Source: Chloroflexota bacterium (GTDB lineage Bacteria; Chloroflexota; UBA6077; SHYK01). From it: a stretch of DNA of 64,000 bases. Below, one piece after another: positions 53,349-62,769 of this stretch. How positions within the stretch are numbered: position 1 is the first letter of the stretch; the number at the start of each line of letters is the position of its first letter. The notes beneath the pieces are model-generated. The model made no database searches. It saw nothing but the letters and a program-made list of their open reading frames with translations, and had not been told where the DNA came from. The DNA lies in assembly GCA_035652535.1 (NCBI GenBank), contig DASRDP010000124.1, positions 62,001-126,000 of the forward strand. The letters run 5' to 3'. Both the position numbers and the translations under genes were made by a program.

Positions 53349-54473
53349 ATGGCTTCCGGACCGATCGAGCCTTTCTACGAGTGGCAGCTTGGGGAAGAGA
53401 TTCCCATCATCACCGGCCTCATCATCGACGATCTCAACGAGGTCGAGCTGGCGCCGTGGGATCGTATGGGCGGCAAAGGGGCATTCCTGAATCTCGGCAC
53501 GCGGCCAAGCTCGCAGACCAGCGCCTACCTATGTGAGATCGAGCCGGGGGGATCCCTGAAACCCCAGTCACACCTGTTCGACGAGTACGTCTACGTGGTC
53601 AGTGGGCGCGGTGCGACGACGGTTTGGGTCGAGGATCGACCAAAGCAGCTCATCGAATGGCAGGAAGGGAGCTTCCTGGCCATCCCCTTGAACGCTCGGC
53701 ACCAGCACTTCAACACGAGCGATGCTCCCGCGCGCTTTCTCGCGTACCATGATGCGCCCACGGTGATGAACCGGTTCCGAAATGAGCGGTTCGTCTTCGA
53801 CAACCCCTTCGTGTTCGACGATCGCTTTTCGGGCGAGGCCGGCTATTTCAGTGGGGAGGGAACGCTGGAGAGCGTGCCCGGCAAGTCATTTCGGGTGTGG
53901 AAGACCAATTTCGTGCCGGATGCGCGAGGAATCAAGCTATACGAGTGGAAGGAGCGCGGCGCAGGCGGGCTGAACATCATGCTGGAGATGGCCGAGTCCC
54001 GCATCCACACGCACATCTCGCAATTTCCTGTCGGCACCTACAAGAAAGGACACGTCGACCCGACGGTCCGGGGGAGCGACCCCGGTGGCGGATCGTTCTT
54101 GATGATCCTCGAGGGCGTCGGCTTCACCCTCGTCTGGGGCCCGGGAGACAACGAGTTCAAGCGCCTGGATTGGAAGCGGAATAGCCTGCTGATCTCCCCC
54201 AGCGGCTGGTACCATCAGCACTTCAACGTCGGCCCGACCCCAGCCAGGTACCTCGCCATGACGGGCGGCGGCCGCGGCGGGACGAACAATCGCCAGAACA
54301 CCTTCGCCGACGTGAGCGAGCGCGAGGGAGGCGGCCAGATCGAATATCCCGATGAGAACCCCGAGATTCATCGGATCTTCGAGGAGGCGCTGCACCAGCA
54401 TGGAGCGACGTGCCGCATGCGGCACCTTTCGCCCTTCTGCACAGCGGAGGACGAGAGCGCGATCCCGGCATAG
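53349..54473 (+). CDS. Bicupin protein of unknown function
   Basis: The 374-residue protein has two cupin domains. The first shows PQSHLFDEYVYVVSGRGATTVW and ARHQHFN. The second shows IHTHISQFPVGTYKKGHVDP with a late His in WYHQHFN. The pattern resembles dioxygenase or isomerase bicupins; the substrate cannot be named. ATG 53349 is set by TTAGGAGGAG. It lies 35 bases after the EutA-like stop, so co-transcription is likely. The hairpin at 54512-54534 follows. Confidence 0.75.
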   Translation: MASGPIEPFYEWQLGEEIPIITGLIIDDLNEVELAPWDRMGGKGAFLNLGTRPSSQTSAYLCEIEPGGSLKPQSHLFDEYVYVVSGRGATTVWVEDRPKQLIEWQEGSFLAIPLNARHQHFNTSDAPARFLAYHDAPTVMNRFRNERFVFDNPFVFDDRFSGEAGYFSGEGTLESVPGKSFRVWKTNFVPDARGIKLYEWKERGAGGLNIMLEMAESRIHTHISQFPVGTYKKGHVDPTVRGSDPGGGSFLMILEGVGFTLVWGPGDNEFKRLDWKRNSLLISPSGWYHQHFNVGPTPARYLAMTGGGRGGTNNRQNTFADVSEREGGGQIEYPDENPEIHRIFEEALHQHGATCRMRHLSPFCTAEDESAIPA

Positions 54474-54511
54474 GATCCTGACCGCTGGACAATCGCATGG
54501 GAGAGCATCGC

Positions 54512-54534
54512 GAGGCGCCCCCGGGGGGCGCCTC
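54512..54534. terminator. GC-rich hairpin between convergent genes
   Basis: Arms GAGGCGCC and GGCGCCTC (54512-54519 and 54527-54534) with C/G bases between, potentially longer. It ends 2 bases before the TAXI-B stop on the other strand; no U-run. Confidence 0.5.
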
Positions 54535-54536
54535 TG

Positions 54537-55508
54537 CTATGAGAGCGCGCCGATCTCCCGGTAGTAGCGCTCCGCGCCCGGATGGAGCGGGACGTCGCGC
54601 GGCGCCGCGTCGGTGCCGCCGGCCAGATCGCGCATCTCGACGGGCCCGTCGATGTCCCACTGGATGCTGCCACGAGCCGCGTCGAGCGCGCGACACATGG
54701 CATAGGCGACGTCATCGGGCAAGTCCGCGTGCACGAGCAGCGGCCACCCGCTGAACGTTGGGGCCAATAGCTCGTCCGCAATCCTGGGAAACATCGCCCT
54801 TGGAGTCGGGCCGAGGGGCCAGCCGAGCGTTTCCAGATGGTGCTGCGTCGCGGGATCGAGGGCGAGGAAGCGCATCCCGTGCTCGAGCGCGACGTTTCCC
54901 CAACCCTTGATGCCCTCGTCGAACACCGCGTCCAGCGTGCCGCTGCGAACGCCATCCATCCGCGACGCCTCGCTCGGCGTGTTGGTGTATTCCAGCCGAC
55001 CGCCCCAGGCCTCGATATCGCGAAGGGAGATGCCCGCCGCCGAGAGGACCTGGTCGATCACGAATCGCGTCGCGTGCGCCGGATTCTCGCGGAGAGAGAT
55101 GCGGAGGGGCGGCTTGCGCTCGCGAATCTGGTCGAACGACGTAATGCCCGTGCGCTCGGCCACCGCGAAGGCCATTCGGTCCCAGGAGGGCATGATGGCG
55201 AGCGCGCGGAGCGGGAGCGGCTGGGGGAACGGGCCCGTTCCCCGATACGCCATGGTGAGAAACGGGGAGGGATTGAGCGCCGCGAGGTCGAGGTCGCGCC
55301 GCGCCACCGCGAATGCGACGTCGGGCGGTCCCGCCGCGAAGGACAGCGCCCGATTGAAGGCCCCATCGTTGACGACGCCGAGAGAGATCTGGACGTCTCG
55401 GTATGGGCGGGTCGCCCCGCGCTCGGCCGACATTCCCAGCGCGATCTCCGTGAGCAGCCTGGCGCGTGTGGTCGACGCGCCCCCTCGCTCGGGCAACATG
55501 TCGGTCAT
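54537..55508 (-). CDS. TAXI-type TRAP solute-binding-like protein without a signal peptide (TAXI-B)
   Basis: The 323-residue paralogue of TAXI-A shares FAVAERTGITSFDQIRER, DAVFDEGI and the C-terminal LHPGAERYYREIG. It also lacks a signal peptide (starts MTDMLPERGGAST) and any TRAP permease neighbour. ATG 55508 overlaps the fumC stop as ATGA with GGGGGAGG upstream, giving translational coupling. The longer in-frame opening to 55760 runs back into fumC. A cytoplasmic, metabolite-sensing or enzyme-related role is inferred. Confidence 0.72.
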   Translation of the reverse strand: MTDMLPERGGASTTRARLLTEIALGMSAERGATRPYRDVQISLGVVNDGAFNRALSFAAGPPDVAFAVARRDLDLAALNPSPFLTMAYRGTGPFPQPLPLRALAIMPSWDRMAFAVAERTGITSFDQIRERKPPLRISLRENPAHATRFVIDQVLSAAGISLRDIEAWGGRLEYTNTPSEASRMDGVRSGTLDAVFDEGIKGWGNVALEHGMRFLALDPATQHHLETLGWPLGPTPRAMFPRIADELLAPTFSGWPLLVHADLPDDVAYAMCRALDAARGSIQWDIDGPVEMRDLAGGTDAAPRDVPLHPGAERYYREIGALS

Positions 55509-56926
55509 CCTCCCCCGCCGGGGCCCTCGAGCCCGGGCTTCGTCATGTCCTCGGGGTTCAGGATCCGCTCGAGGTCCGCGTCCGACAGGTCGGTCTTTTC
55601 GCGAGCGACCTCGCGTATCGTGCGCCCAGACGCGAACGCCTCCTTTGCGATCTTCGCGGCCGCGTCGTAACCGATGACGGGCGCCAGCGCCGTGCAGATG
55701 GCGAGGCCCTTCTCCACCATGGCCGGCCCATTCTCCGTGGCCTGGATTCCGCGAATGCACTGCGCCGTGAAGTTCCGAATACCAGAAGCCAGTAGCTCGA
55801 CGGACTCGGTGACGTTGTGAGCCGTGACGGGCATCATCACGTTCAGCTCAAAGTTTCCGGAGATGCCGCCGAGGACGACCGTCGTGTCATTGCCCAGCAC
55901 CTGGGCGGCGACCTGGACCAGGGACTCTGGGATGACCGGGTTTACCTTGCCCGGCATGATCGACGAGCCGGGTTGCACCTCCGGGAGCAGCAGCTCGAAG
56001 ATCCCGGCGCGCGGTCCCGAAGCCATCCACCGGATGTCGTTGCAGATTTTGAAGATGCTGACGGCCAGGGTGCGGATCATCCCACTCGCCGCCACCACCG
56101 CGTCGAGGGTGTTCTGGGCCTGAAAATGGTTGTCGGTCTCCCAAACCTTGACGCCGTTCATCTGCGAGAGCTTGTCGCAGACGCGCTTGGCGAACTCCGG
56201 GTGGCAGTTCACGCCGGTCCCCACGGCGGTGCCGCCGAGGGGTACATCTCCCAACTCCTGCTGGGCATACCGGAGCCGGCGAATGCCGTGGTCCATCTGT
56301 CCGGCGAACCCAAGGAACTCCTGCCCCAGACGTATCGGGGTCGCGTCCTGGAGGTGGGTGCGGCCGGTCTTGATGATGGGCCAGAACTCGCGCGACTTGT
56401 CCATGAGCGCGTCGCGAAGCTCTTCACACGCGGGAATCAGCTCGTCCTGAATCCCCGTCAGCACGGCGAGCTGGATGGCGGTTGGGATCACATCGTTGGA
56501 TGATTGACCGATGTTCACGTGGTCGTTGGGATGCACCAGGCCGCGCGCTCCGCGCTCCCCGCCCAACCGCTCGATCGCGAGGTTGGCGATCACCTCATTG
56601 GCGTTCATGTTCGTAGACGTGCCGGATCCCGTCTGAAAGATGTCGATGACGAAGTGGTCGTCCCACTTGCCGTCGATGACCTCCCGAGCCGCCGCGATGA
56701 TGGCGTCCGCGTGCTGCCCGTCCAGCAGCCCAAGGTCGCGATTCACTTCGGCGGCCGCGAGCTTGATCTGCCCGAGCGCCCTGATGAAGCGGCGATTGAA
56801 GCGGAGCTTGCTGATCGGGAAGTTGAGGACCGCGCGCTGTGTGGATGCGCCCCAGAGCGCATCGGCGGGTACCTGCATCTCGCCCATCGAGTCGCGCTCT
56901 GTGCGCGTTCGCTGCTGAGTTTGCAC
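55505..56926 (-). CDS. fumC: Class II fumarate hydratase
   Basis: The 473-residue TCA enzyme interconverts fumarate and malate. It has GSGTSTNMNANEV, TGRTHLQDATPI, the PLGGTAVGTG stretch and the signature PGSSIMPGKVNPV. GTG 56926 follows GGAGGAGA. A long open frame continues to 57856 upstream but has no family match and overlaps pfkA on the other strand. The gene is coupled to TAXI-B by an ATGA overlap. Confidence 0.93.
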   Translation of the reverse strand: MQTQQRTRTERDSMGEMQVPADALWGASTQRAVLNFPISKLRFNRRFIRALGQIKLAAAEVNRDLGLLDGQHADAIIAAAREVIDGKWDDHFVIDIFQTGSGTSTNMNANEVIANLAIERLGGERGARGLVHPNDHVNIGQSSNDVIPTAIQLAVLTGIQDELIPACEELRDALMDKSREFWPIIKTGRTHLQDATPIRLGQEFLGFAGQMDHGIRRLRYAQQELGDVPLGGTAVGTGVNCHPEFAKRVCDKLSQMNGVKVWETDNHFQAQNTLDAVVAASGMIRTLAVSIFKICNDIRWMASGPRAGIFELLLPEVQPGSSIMPGKVNPVIPESLVQVAAQVLGNDTTVVLGGISGNFELNVMMPVTAHNVTESVELLASGIRNFTAQCIRGIQATENGPAMVEKGLAICTALAPVIGYDAAAKIAKEAFASGRTIREVAREKTDLSDADLERILNPEDMTKPGLEGPGGGG

Positions 56927-57173
56927 AGCGATCTCCTCCGTGTCCCATGTTGGGTGTGCCCAAGGGATGATAGCGCGAAAGGCTGGGCCGACGGCACCGG
57001 GTGCGCGGTGGATGCGCATCTTCGGGACCGCGCACGGGCCTTCGCTGCGCGATGAATTTTGGTACGCTGAGTCGTGGTCGACCCAGGCAGATGTCGTGCT
57101 TGCCGTCGTGGCCGTCCTCGGCCGTGGAAGGTGACGGTGAAGACGAGTTAGACGCAAAGTTGGGGCCGTGACC

Positions 57174-58283
57174 ATGAGCTCGATTGACACGGACCGATTT
57201 CCGGGCAAGATCCGTCGAATCGGTGTGCTGACAGGCGGCGGCGACTGCCCAGGGTTGAACGCCGTCGTGCGCGCTGTCGTCAAGAGCGCGAACAACCTGT
57301 ATGGCTGGGAAGTTGTCGGAATAGAGGATGGGTTCGACGGGCTCATCTTCCCCGAGCGCTCCCATCTGCTGACACCCGCCGAGGTTCGGGGAATCCTGCC
57401 CAGGGGCGGGACCATCCTCGGGACGACGAACCGTGGGAACCCGTTCTCATACGTCATGCGCCCGGGCTCCGACCCCGTCGACGTCTCCGATCGGGTCCTC
57501 ACGAATCTGCGCGAGCTGGGCATCGACGCGCTGGTGGTCATCGGGGGTGATGGAACGCTCGCCATCGCGCAGGACCTGATGAAGCTTGGCGTTCGCGTGG
57601 TGGGCATTCCGAAGACGATCGACAACGACCTATCGGGGACGGACGTGACCTTCGGGTTTGATACCGCGGTGGCGACGGCGACCGATGCGATCGATCGGCT
57701 GCATACGACCGCGGAGAGCCACCATCGGACGATGATCCTCGAGGTCATGGGGCGCAACGCAGGCTGGATCGCCATTGAATCCGGCATCGCCGGCGGCGCA
57801 GATGTGATCCTGATCCCGGAGATTCCTTTCCGTGTGGATCGGATCGTCGACGCCATCGTGGCTCGTCAGCACAGCGGGAGCAAGTTCAGCATTATCGTCG
57901 TGGCCGAGGGCGCAGCCAGCGCAGACGGCGGTCAAATGCGCGTGGGCGAGACCACCGGAGCCGGGGCGCGGTTTGCCGGCATGGGGAACTGGCTTGGAGA
58001 GCAGCTCGGGAAGCGGCTCGAGCAAGAGGTTCGCGTCACGGTGTTGGGGCACCTGCAGCGCGGCGGAAGCCCGAGTCCATTCGACCGCGTTCTGGCGACC
58101 CGCTTTGGCGTCGCCGCGGTTCGCCTGCTCGGCGATGGCGCGATCGGGCGAATGGTGGCGTACCACGGGTCGACCGTCGACAGCGTTCCACTCGCGGATG
58201 CGCTCGGCATGCTGAAAACCGTGCCACCGGACGGCGAGCACATCCGAACGGCCCGGGCTCTCGGCATCTGGTTCTGCGACTGA
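57174..58283 (+). CDS. pfkA: 6-phosphofructokinase with mixed ATP/PPi signature
   Basis: The 369-residue enzyme phosphorylates fructose-6-phosphate. It has TGGGDCPGLN, GGDGT at 124-128 and PKTIDNDL at 146-153. G127 corresponds to E. coli G104 (ATP type), whereas K147 corresponds to the G124 position where PPi-dependent enzymes have Lys. MGRNAGWIA and LGHLQRGGSPSPFDR are conserved. ATP is more probable as donor but it is not settled. ATG 57174 is preferred over GTG 57168. It is convergent with ftsZ (16 bases). Confidence 0.9.
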   Translation: MSSIDTDRFPGKIRRIGVLTGGGDCPGLNAVVRAVVKSANNLYGWEVVGIEDGFDGLIFPERSHLLTPAEVRGILPRGGTILGTTNRGNPFSYVMRPGSDPVDVSDRVLTNLRELGIDALVVIGGDGTLAIAQDLMKLGVRVVGIPKTIDNDLSGTDVTFGFDTAVATATDAIDRLHTTAESHHRTMILEVMGRNAGWIAIESGIAGGADVILIPEIPFRVDRIVDAIVARQHSGSKFSIIVVAEGAASADGGQMRVGETTGAGARFAGMGNWLGEQLGKRLEQEVRVTVLGHLQRGGSPSPFDRVLATRFGVAAVRLLGDGAIGRMVAYHGSTVDSVPLADALGMLKTVPPDGEHIRTARALGIWFCD

Positions 58284-58299
58284 CCGAATCGAGCGGGAT

Positions 58300-59469
58300 C
58301 TACCGGCGCCGGCGCATGAACGACGGAAGGTCGATATCGTCCGGGCGATCAAATCGCGGGCTGGACGCGGGGTGGACCGGAGGCGGGGGGATGGTGGGCG
58401 CCCCGAACGTGCTGCGCGGTCGAACCGTGCGGGACCCGGGCTGCAGGCCGGTCGCGATCAAGGTGATTTTCACTTCCGACTTCGCATTGGGCACGATCAC
58501 CGTGCCAAAGATGATGTTGGCGTCCTTGTCGACCAGATCCTGAACTGCCTGCGCGGCCTCGTTGACCTCCATCAGGGTGAGGTCGGAGCCACCAGTGATG
58601 TTCATGAGGATCCCGTGCGCGCCTTCGATCGATGCATCGAGCAGGGGGCTGCTGATGGCCGCCTGCGCGGCCTGAAGCGCGCGATTGTCGCCGGTCCCCT
58701 CGCCGATTGCCATCATCGCGGTTCCCGCGCCAGACATGACCGATTTCACGTCGGCGAAGTCGAGATTGATCAGACCGGTCTGCGTGACGAGGTCTGAGAT
58801 CCCCTGCACGCCCTGGCGCAGCACGTCGTCGGCGAGTCGGAACGCTTCAACGACCGGAAGATTTCGGTCGCCCAGCGCGAGAAGGCGATCGTTGGGGATC
58901 ACGATGAGGGCATCGACGCGATCGCGCAGCAGCTCCACGCCCTTGTCGGCCACGCGCGCTCTGCGGGACCCCTCGAAGGTGAAGGGGATGGTCACGATGC
59001 CGACGGTGAGGGCGCGCTCGTCCCGCGCGATCTCCGCGACGACCGGGGCGGCGCCGGTCCCGGTTCCTCCGCCCATGCCGGCCGTGATGAACACCATGTC
59101 CGCGCCTTTGATCACGTCGCGGATTTCGTCTTCACTTGCCTGGGCCGCCTTTTCACCGACTCCCGGGTCGCCACCGGCCCCGAGCCCCTTGGTGAGCTTT
59201 TGGCCCATGACCATCTTGCAGCGTGCGCTCGAGATCCCCAGCGCTTGCGCGTCGGTGTTCAGTGCAACGAAGTCGACGCCCTGCACCGACGCGTCGATCA
59301 TCCGGTTGACCGCGTTGTTGCCGCCGCCGCCAACCCCGATGATTTTCACTTCGGTGAAGCCTTTGGCTCCGCCCCCAGCCTGATCGTCGAGAATTCGCTC
59401 GACAACGGGTTCACCGCGAGCTGTCTGAAACAGCCGCTCCGGATCGAACCCCGAGGAAATCTTAGACAC
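58300..59469 (-). CDS. ftsZ: Cell division protein FtsZ
   Basis: The 389-residue tubulin-like GTPase forms the Z-ring. It has [12 protein letters not shown] at the N-terminus, the GTP loop [10 protein letters not shown], the T7 loop [11 protein letters not shown] and a C-terminal peptide [11 protein letters not shown] for membrane-anchor binding. GTG 59469 overlaps the end of parA by 8 bases. ftsA is not adjacent; instead the gene follows a ParA and an FHA/TadZ protein. Confidence 0.95.
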   Translation of the reverse strand: MSKISSGFDPERLFQTARGEPVVERILDDQAGGGAKGFTEVKIIGVGGGGNNAVNRMIDASVQGVDFVALNTDAQALGISSARCKMVMGQKLTKGLGAGGDPGVGEKAAQASEDEIRDVIKGADMVFITAGMGGGTGTGAAPVVAEIARDERALTVGIVTIPFTFEGSRRARVADKGVELLRDRVDALIVIPNDRLLALGDRNLPVVEAFRLADDVLRQGVQGISDLVTQTGLINLDFADVKSVMSGAGTAMMAIGEGTGDNRALQAAQAAISSPLLDASIEGAHGILMNITGGSDLTLMEVNEAAQAVQDLVDKDANIIFGTVIVPNAKSEVKITLIATGLQPGSRTVRPRSTFGAPTIPPPPVHPASSPRFDRPDDIDLPSFMRRRR

Positions 59470-60223
59470 GATTCATCACCTCTTGAGCAAGTTGCACGTA
59501 TGATTCGGCGGCCCGTTCGGCGCCTCCGTAGCAGAAGACGGAAGTTCCCGCCGATCCCGCTTCTAGGATCTTGCTGTTGGTCCCGATCTCGGTGGCGAAT
59601 ACGAGGTCGCCCCAGCGCTCCCGCAGGTAGTTCGAGACGGCACGTTCCTCTCGAAGCCGCCGATCGAGCTTACTCAACAGAATCCCGAGGACTTTGAGCG
59701 AAGCGTTCAAATACAGGATCTCCTGGATGCTCTCCTCGAGCATCTGCAGACCTTGAAGGGAGAAGTAGCGCGCCTCGGTCGGGATGATAACGCGCGTGGC
59801 CGCGACGAGCGCGTTGATTGTCAGCAATCCCAGCGATGGCGGCGTATCGATGAGTACGAAGTCGTAGCGGTCGGAAACGGTGAGGATTTGATCGCGAAGT
59901 CGCAGCTCGCGACCCAGCTTGGTCATCAGGGCCGCCTCCGCCGCCGCGAGGGGGATCGAGGCCGGGACGACGGAGATGGACCCGGGCGCATGGTTGATGG
60001 CCTCGAGGATGGGCATCCGGCACGCCCGATCCAGTAGGGCCTGGGCGACGGTTTCCTCGACTTGCCGATTCAAACCGAAGGCAGCCGTCAGATTGCCCTG
60101 GGGGTCGAGGTCCACCAGGAGCACGCGCTGCCCGAGCTGGGCGAGAGATGCGCCCAGATTGGCCGTTGTGGTGGTTTTCCCCACACCGCCTTTTTGGTTC
60201 GCAATGGCAATAACCGTTGTCAT
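59462..60223 (-). CDS. parA: ParA/Soj-family ATPase
   Basis: The 253-residue deviant-Walker ATPase shows [24 protein letters not shown] and LIDTPPSLG. These ATPases position chromosome origins, plasmids or protein complexes. No ParB gene follows, so a chromosomal Soj role is uncertain. ATG 60223 ([13 protein letters not shown]) is preferred over ATG 60241. It overlaps ftsZ by 8 bases. Confidence 0.85.
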   Translation of the reverse strand: MTTVIAIANQKGGVGKTTTTANLGASLAQLGQRVLLVDLDPQGNLTAAFGLNRQVEETVAQALLDRACRMPILEAINHAPGSISVVPASIPLAAAEAALMTKLGRELRLRDQILTVSDRYDFVLIDTPPSLGLLTINALVAATRVIIPTEARYFSLQGLQMLEESIQEILYLNASLKVLGILLSKLDRRLREERAVSNYLRERWGDLVFATEIGTNSKILEAGSAGTSVFCYGGAERAAESYVQLAQEVMNRV

Positions 60224-60293
60224 CCGCAGGTCCATGCGCATCGGGACTCAGGATGTTAGGCCGCGAGTCGTGCGCACGATAGTGCAAAACCCG

Positions 60294-60302
60294 AGCATAG
60301 CA
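60294..60302 (-). promoter_or_regulatory. Extended -10 promoter for parA-ftsZ
   Basis: TGCTATGCT on the minus strand, 71 bases before ATG 60223, in the 158-base gap after the FHA protein stop. Confidence 0.4.
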
Positions 60303-60381
60303 GGAACTGTAATGGTTTTGTGATGTCGGCTGAGAGCAATCATTGGCTGCCGGCTATGTGTTCCGTTCCCGTTGTTTTGAA

Positions 60382-62700
60382 TCAATGGTGTCGGGGGCCG
60401 ATGAGTCCTTGGACCCATTGCCCAAAACCGCCGCGCTTGGGTTTGGCGGCTGCTTCCACCTTGACCTGCGCAAGTTTGGCGGCGAAGGCCTGGATCGCCT
60501 GAATGGTGGGATGGTCGGGATGCGTCAAGGCGAGGGGCACTCCGCGATCGATGGAATCGAGGACCGCGTCCTCGGCGTATGGAAGCGTGAGGCCTATGCG
60601 CTCGCCGAGGTGCTGTTCGAGCTCGGTCTGACCGATGCGGGCACGTGGGTGGATCTGATTGAGCACCAGCACCCGCCGCTCGGCCGGGGTTTGCAGCGCT
60701 GCGAAGACGTCGAGGGTCGACTGCATCACCTTGACGGTCGTCATGTCGGGCGCCAGGGGGAGCAGGATCAGGTCGCTTTGGTCGAATACGCCGAGATTCA
60801 ACTCCGAGAACGTCGGGTTTGTGTCGACAATGACCCACTTGTAGCGCGCCCGAACTTGCGGCAGGATCGCGCTTACGGCCGCAGCGCTCACCAGCTCCGC
60901 CGTCTGTGGCGATGGTGGGGCAGGAAGGACGTCGATTCCGCTGTCGTGATGGATGATGACGCTCTGGATGACGTCCCAATCGATCGTCGACGGGTCGGCC
61001 GGCAGGTCGGCGAGCGTGAGCTTTGGACTGAGGTTCATGTGGACGCCTACGGCCCCGCGCTCCGTGCTGAGGTCGATGATCAACACGCTCTGCTGAGCAA
61101 CCTGGCGGAACGCGACGGCGAGGTTCACGGCGATGGTGGTGGTGCCCACGCCGCCCTTCAGCGAAAAGACGGTCACGATTTGTCCCGCCGTGGGGTCGAG
61201 TACGATTTCGCCTTGGGCAGGCCGTGACGACGCGGGGACTCGGTAGACCAGCGTCGTCTTTCCCACCTTGATCACATCACCGTCAGCCAGCATGCGGGGC
61301 GCCGAGATCTCCTCGGTGTAATTGACCCACGTGCCGTTGGCGCTGTCGAGATCGTGAATCGAAAAGCCGTCCAGCTCCTTCACGACCTTCGCATGCGGCC
61401 GCGACACCGCGCGGTCGTTGAGCTGAATGTCGTAGTCCGCATCGTCTGCGGCTCGACCGATGACAGTCACGTCCTTCACCAGAGGGAAGATGCTGCCCGT
61501 CTCTGGCCCGAAGTTGACGACCAGATGGAATTGATCGGAAGGGTCTGTGACCGCGGGGCCCGTTCGGGTAGGCGCTCCGGCGGCAACCTCCGGGTGCGCG
61601 CGCACGAGTTCCTCCGCTGCTTGTCCCGGCAGCGCCTGTCCGGGCTCTACGGCGCGCAGGGCGTCGGTGCCGCCGCGGACCCCGGCGGGCTCGATCTCTT
61701 CCGGGATAAGTTGAGTCGCCGAGGCCTCGCCAATTTCTTCGGGCATGGCCGCGGGAATAGGAGTCTCGAACCGGAAGACGCTGCTCCCGATGCGAATTTC
61801 GTCACCGTCGGCGAGGAGCACGGGCTGCTTCACCTGCTCGCCGTTCAAGAACGTCCCGTTTGCGCTCTGGAGATCCTCCAGCCACACCCCGCCGTCGCGG
61901 CCCTCAATGCGAGCGTGGGTGCGACTGACGAGGCGGTCGCCCTCGAGTCGGATGTCGTTGCCCTCCGCGCGGCCGATGGTCACGGATGGCGCGATGGGAG
62001 TTCGCCCGTCGGCTGAGACGAGGTAACCGGCGACTTCCGGCTCCACCCATTCCGGTTCGGCGACCGGCTCGGGAGGCACCTGGGCCTGTCCGATCATGGT
62101 CGCGTCGGACGAAGCCGCCTCCTCCGGCTCAAGCTGCGCTTGTTCTTCTTCGGGTGCCCACGGTTCCTGGGCGACCGGCCCACGGGCCTCCTCTTCGCCG
62201 ACCCATACGGTGGGCGCCGGCTCGGGCTCGACCAGCACGGTTGCGCCGCCCTCTGCCTCGGGGCCGCCCGCGGCGCTCGGGAATCCTTCCAGGGCGACCG
62301 TGGCCTCTGCGCCAACCTCGCCCATCGGGACAGAGATCTGCTGCTGGCTGACGCTCATCACGGTTCTGCCGACGCGGATCTCGTCTCCCTCCCGCAGTTG
62401 CTGCTCTTCATAGATCCGCTCGCCGTTGACGAAGGTCCCGTTCAAGCTGCCGAGATCGACGACGGCGATGCCGTCAGCGGTCACCTGAATCCGGGCGTGC
62501 TGGCGCGAGAGTGCCGTGTCGCTAATGACGATGTCATTGCCAGGCACGCGGCCGATGGTCATTGTCCGCCGAAGGGGGATCGTTTGCGGCGGCGCGCCCT
62601 CCGTCTGCCACGTCAGTTGTACTTCCAGGAGCGGCTGCCCGCAGTTGGCACACGTTGCGGCATCGGCTGCGCTCTCGGTCCCACAAAACGGGCAGATCAT
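60382..62700 (-). CDS. Zinc-ribbon, triple-FHA, TadZ/CpaE-like ATPase fusion protein
   Basis: The 772-residue protein begins with a zinc ribbon (C3, C6, C17, C20), followed by three FHA domains: S65-R-Q-H68 with N87-G-T, S259-R-T-H262 with N281-G-T, and S433-R-P-H436 with N455-G-T. Acidic Pro/Glu linkers separate the first two. The C-terminal ATPase (about 505-760) has KGGVGTTT at 515-522: the signature Lys is kept but the second P-loop Lys is Thr520, as in CpaE/TadZ-type ATPases. FHA domains bind phosphothreonine. A PP2C gene is directly upstream. No Ser/Thr kinase is in the window. Confidence 0.9.
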   Translation of the reverse strand: MICPFCGTESAADAATCANCGQPLLEVQLTWQTEGAPPQTIPLRRTMTIGRVPGNDIVISDTALSRQHARIQVTADGIAVVDLGSLNGTFVNGERIYEEQQLREGDEIRVGRTVMSVSQQQISVPMGEVGAEATVALEGFPSAAGGPEAEGGATVLVEPEPAPTVWVGEEEARGPVAQEPWAPEEEQAQLEPEEAASSDATMIGQAQVPPEPVAEPEWVEPEVAGYLVSADGRTPIAPSVTIGRAEGNDIRLEGDRLVSRTHARIEGRDGGVWLEDLQSANGTFLNGEQVKQPVLLADGDEIRIGSSVFRFETPIPAAMPEEIGEASATQLIPEEIEPAGVRGGTDALRAVEPGQALPGQAAEELVRAHPEVAAGAPTRTGPAVTDPSDQFHLVVNFGPETGSIFPLVKDVTVIGRAADDADYDIQLNDRAVSRPHAKVVKELDGFSIHDLDSANGTWVNYTEEISAPRMLADGDVIKVGKTTLVYRVPASSRPAQGEIVLDPTAGQIVTVFSLKGGVGTTTIAVNLAVAFRQVAQQSVLIIDLSTERGAVGVHMNLSPKLTLADLPADPSTIDWDVIQSVIIHHDSGIDVLPAPPSPQTAELVSAAAVSAILPQVRARYKWVIVDTNPTFSELNLGVFDQSDLILLPLAPDMTTVKVMQSTLDVFAALQTPAERRVLVLNQIHPRARIGQTELEQHLGERIGLTLPYAEDAVLDSIDRGVPLALTHPDHPTIQAIQAFAAKLAQVKVEAAAKPKRGGFGQWVQGLIGPRHH

Positions 62701-62769
62701 TCACGGCCTCCTTGGCATGTCATGGGCTGGGCTTCGCCGGTCGCGCGGATGCGTGAGGACTCCGGCACA

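Noticed and set aside
56927-57856. N-terminal extension of fumC of about 310 codons
   Set aside because: It would run antisense through pfkA, has no fumarase match and the GTG at 56926 has a strong ribosome-binding site.
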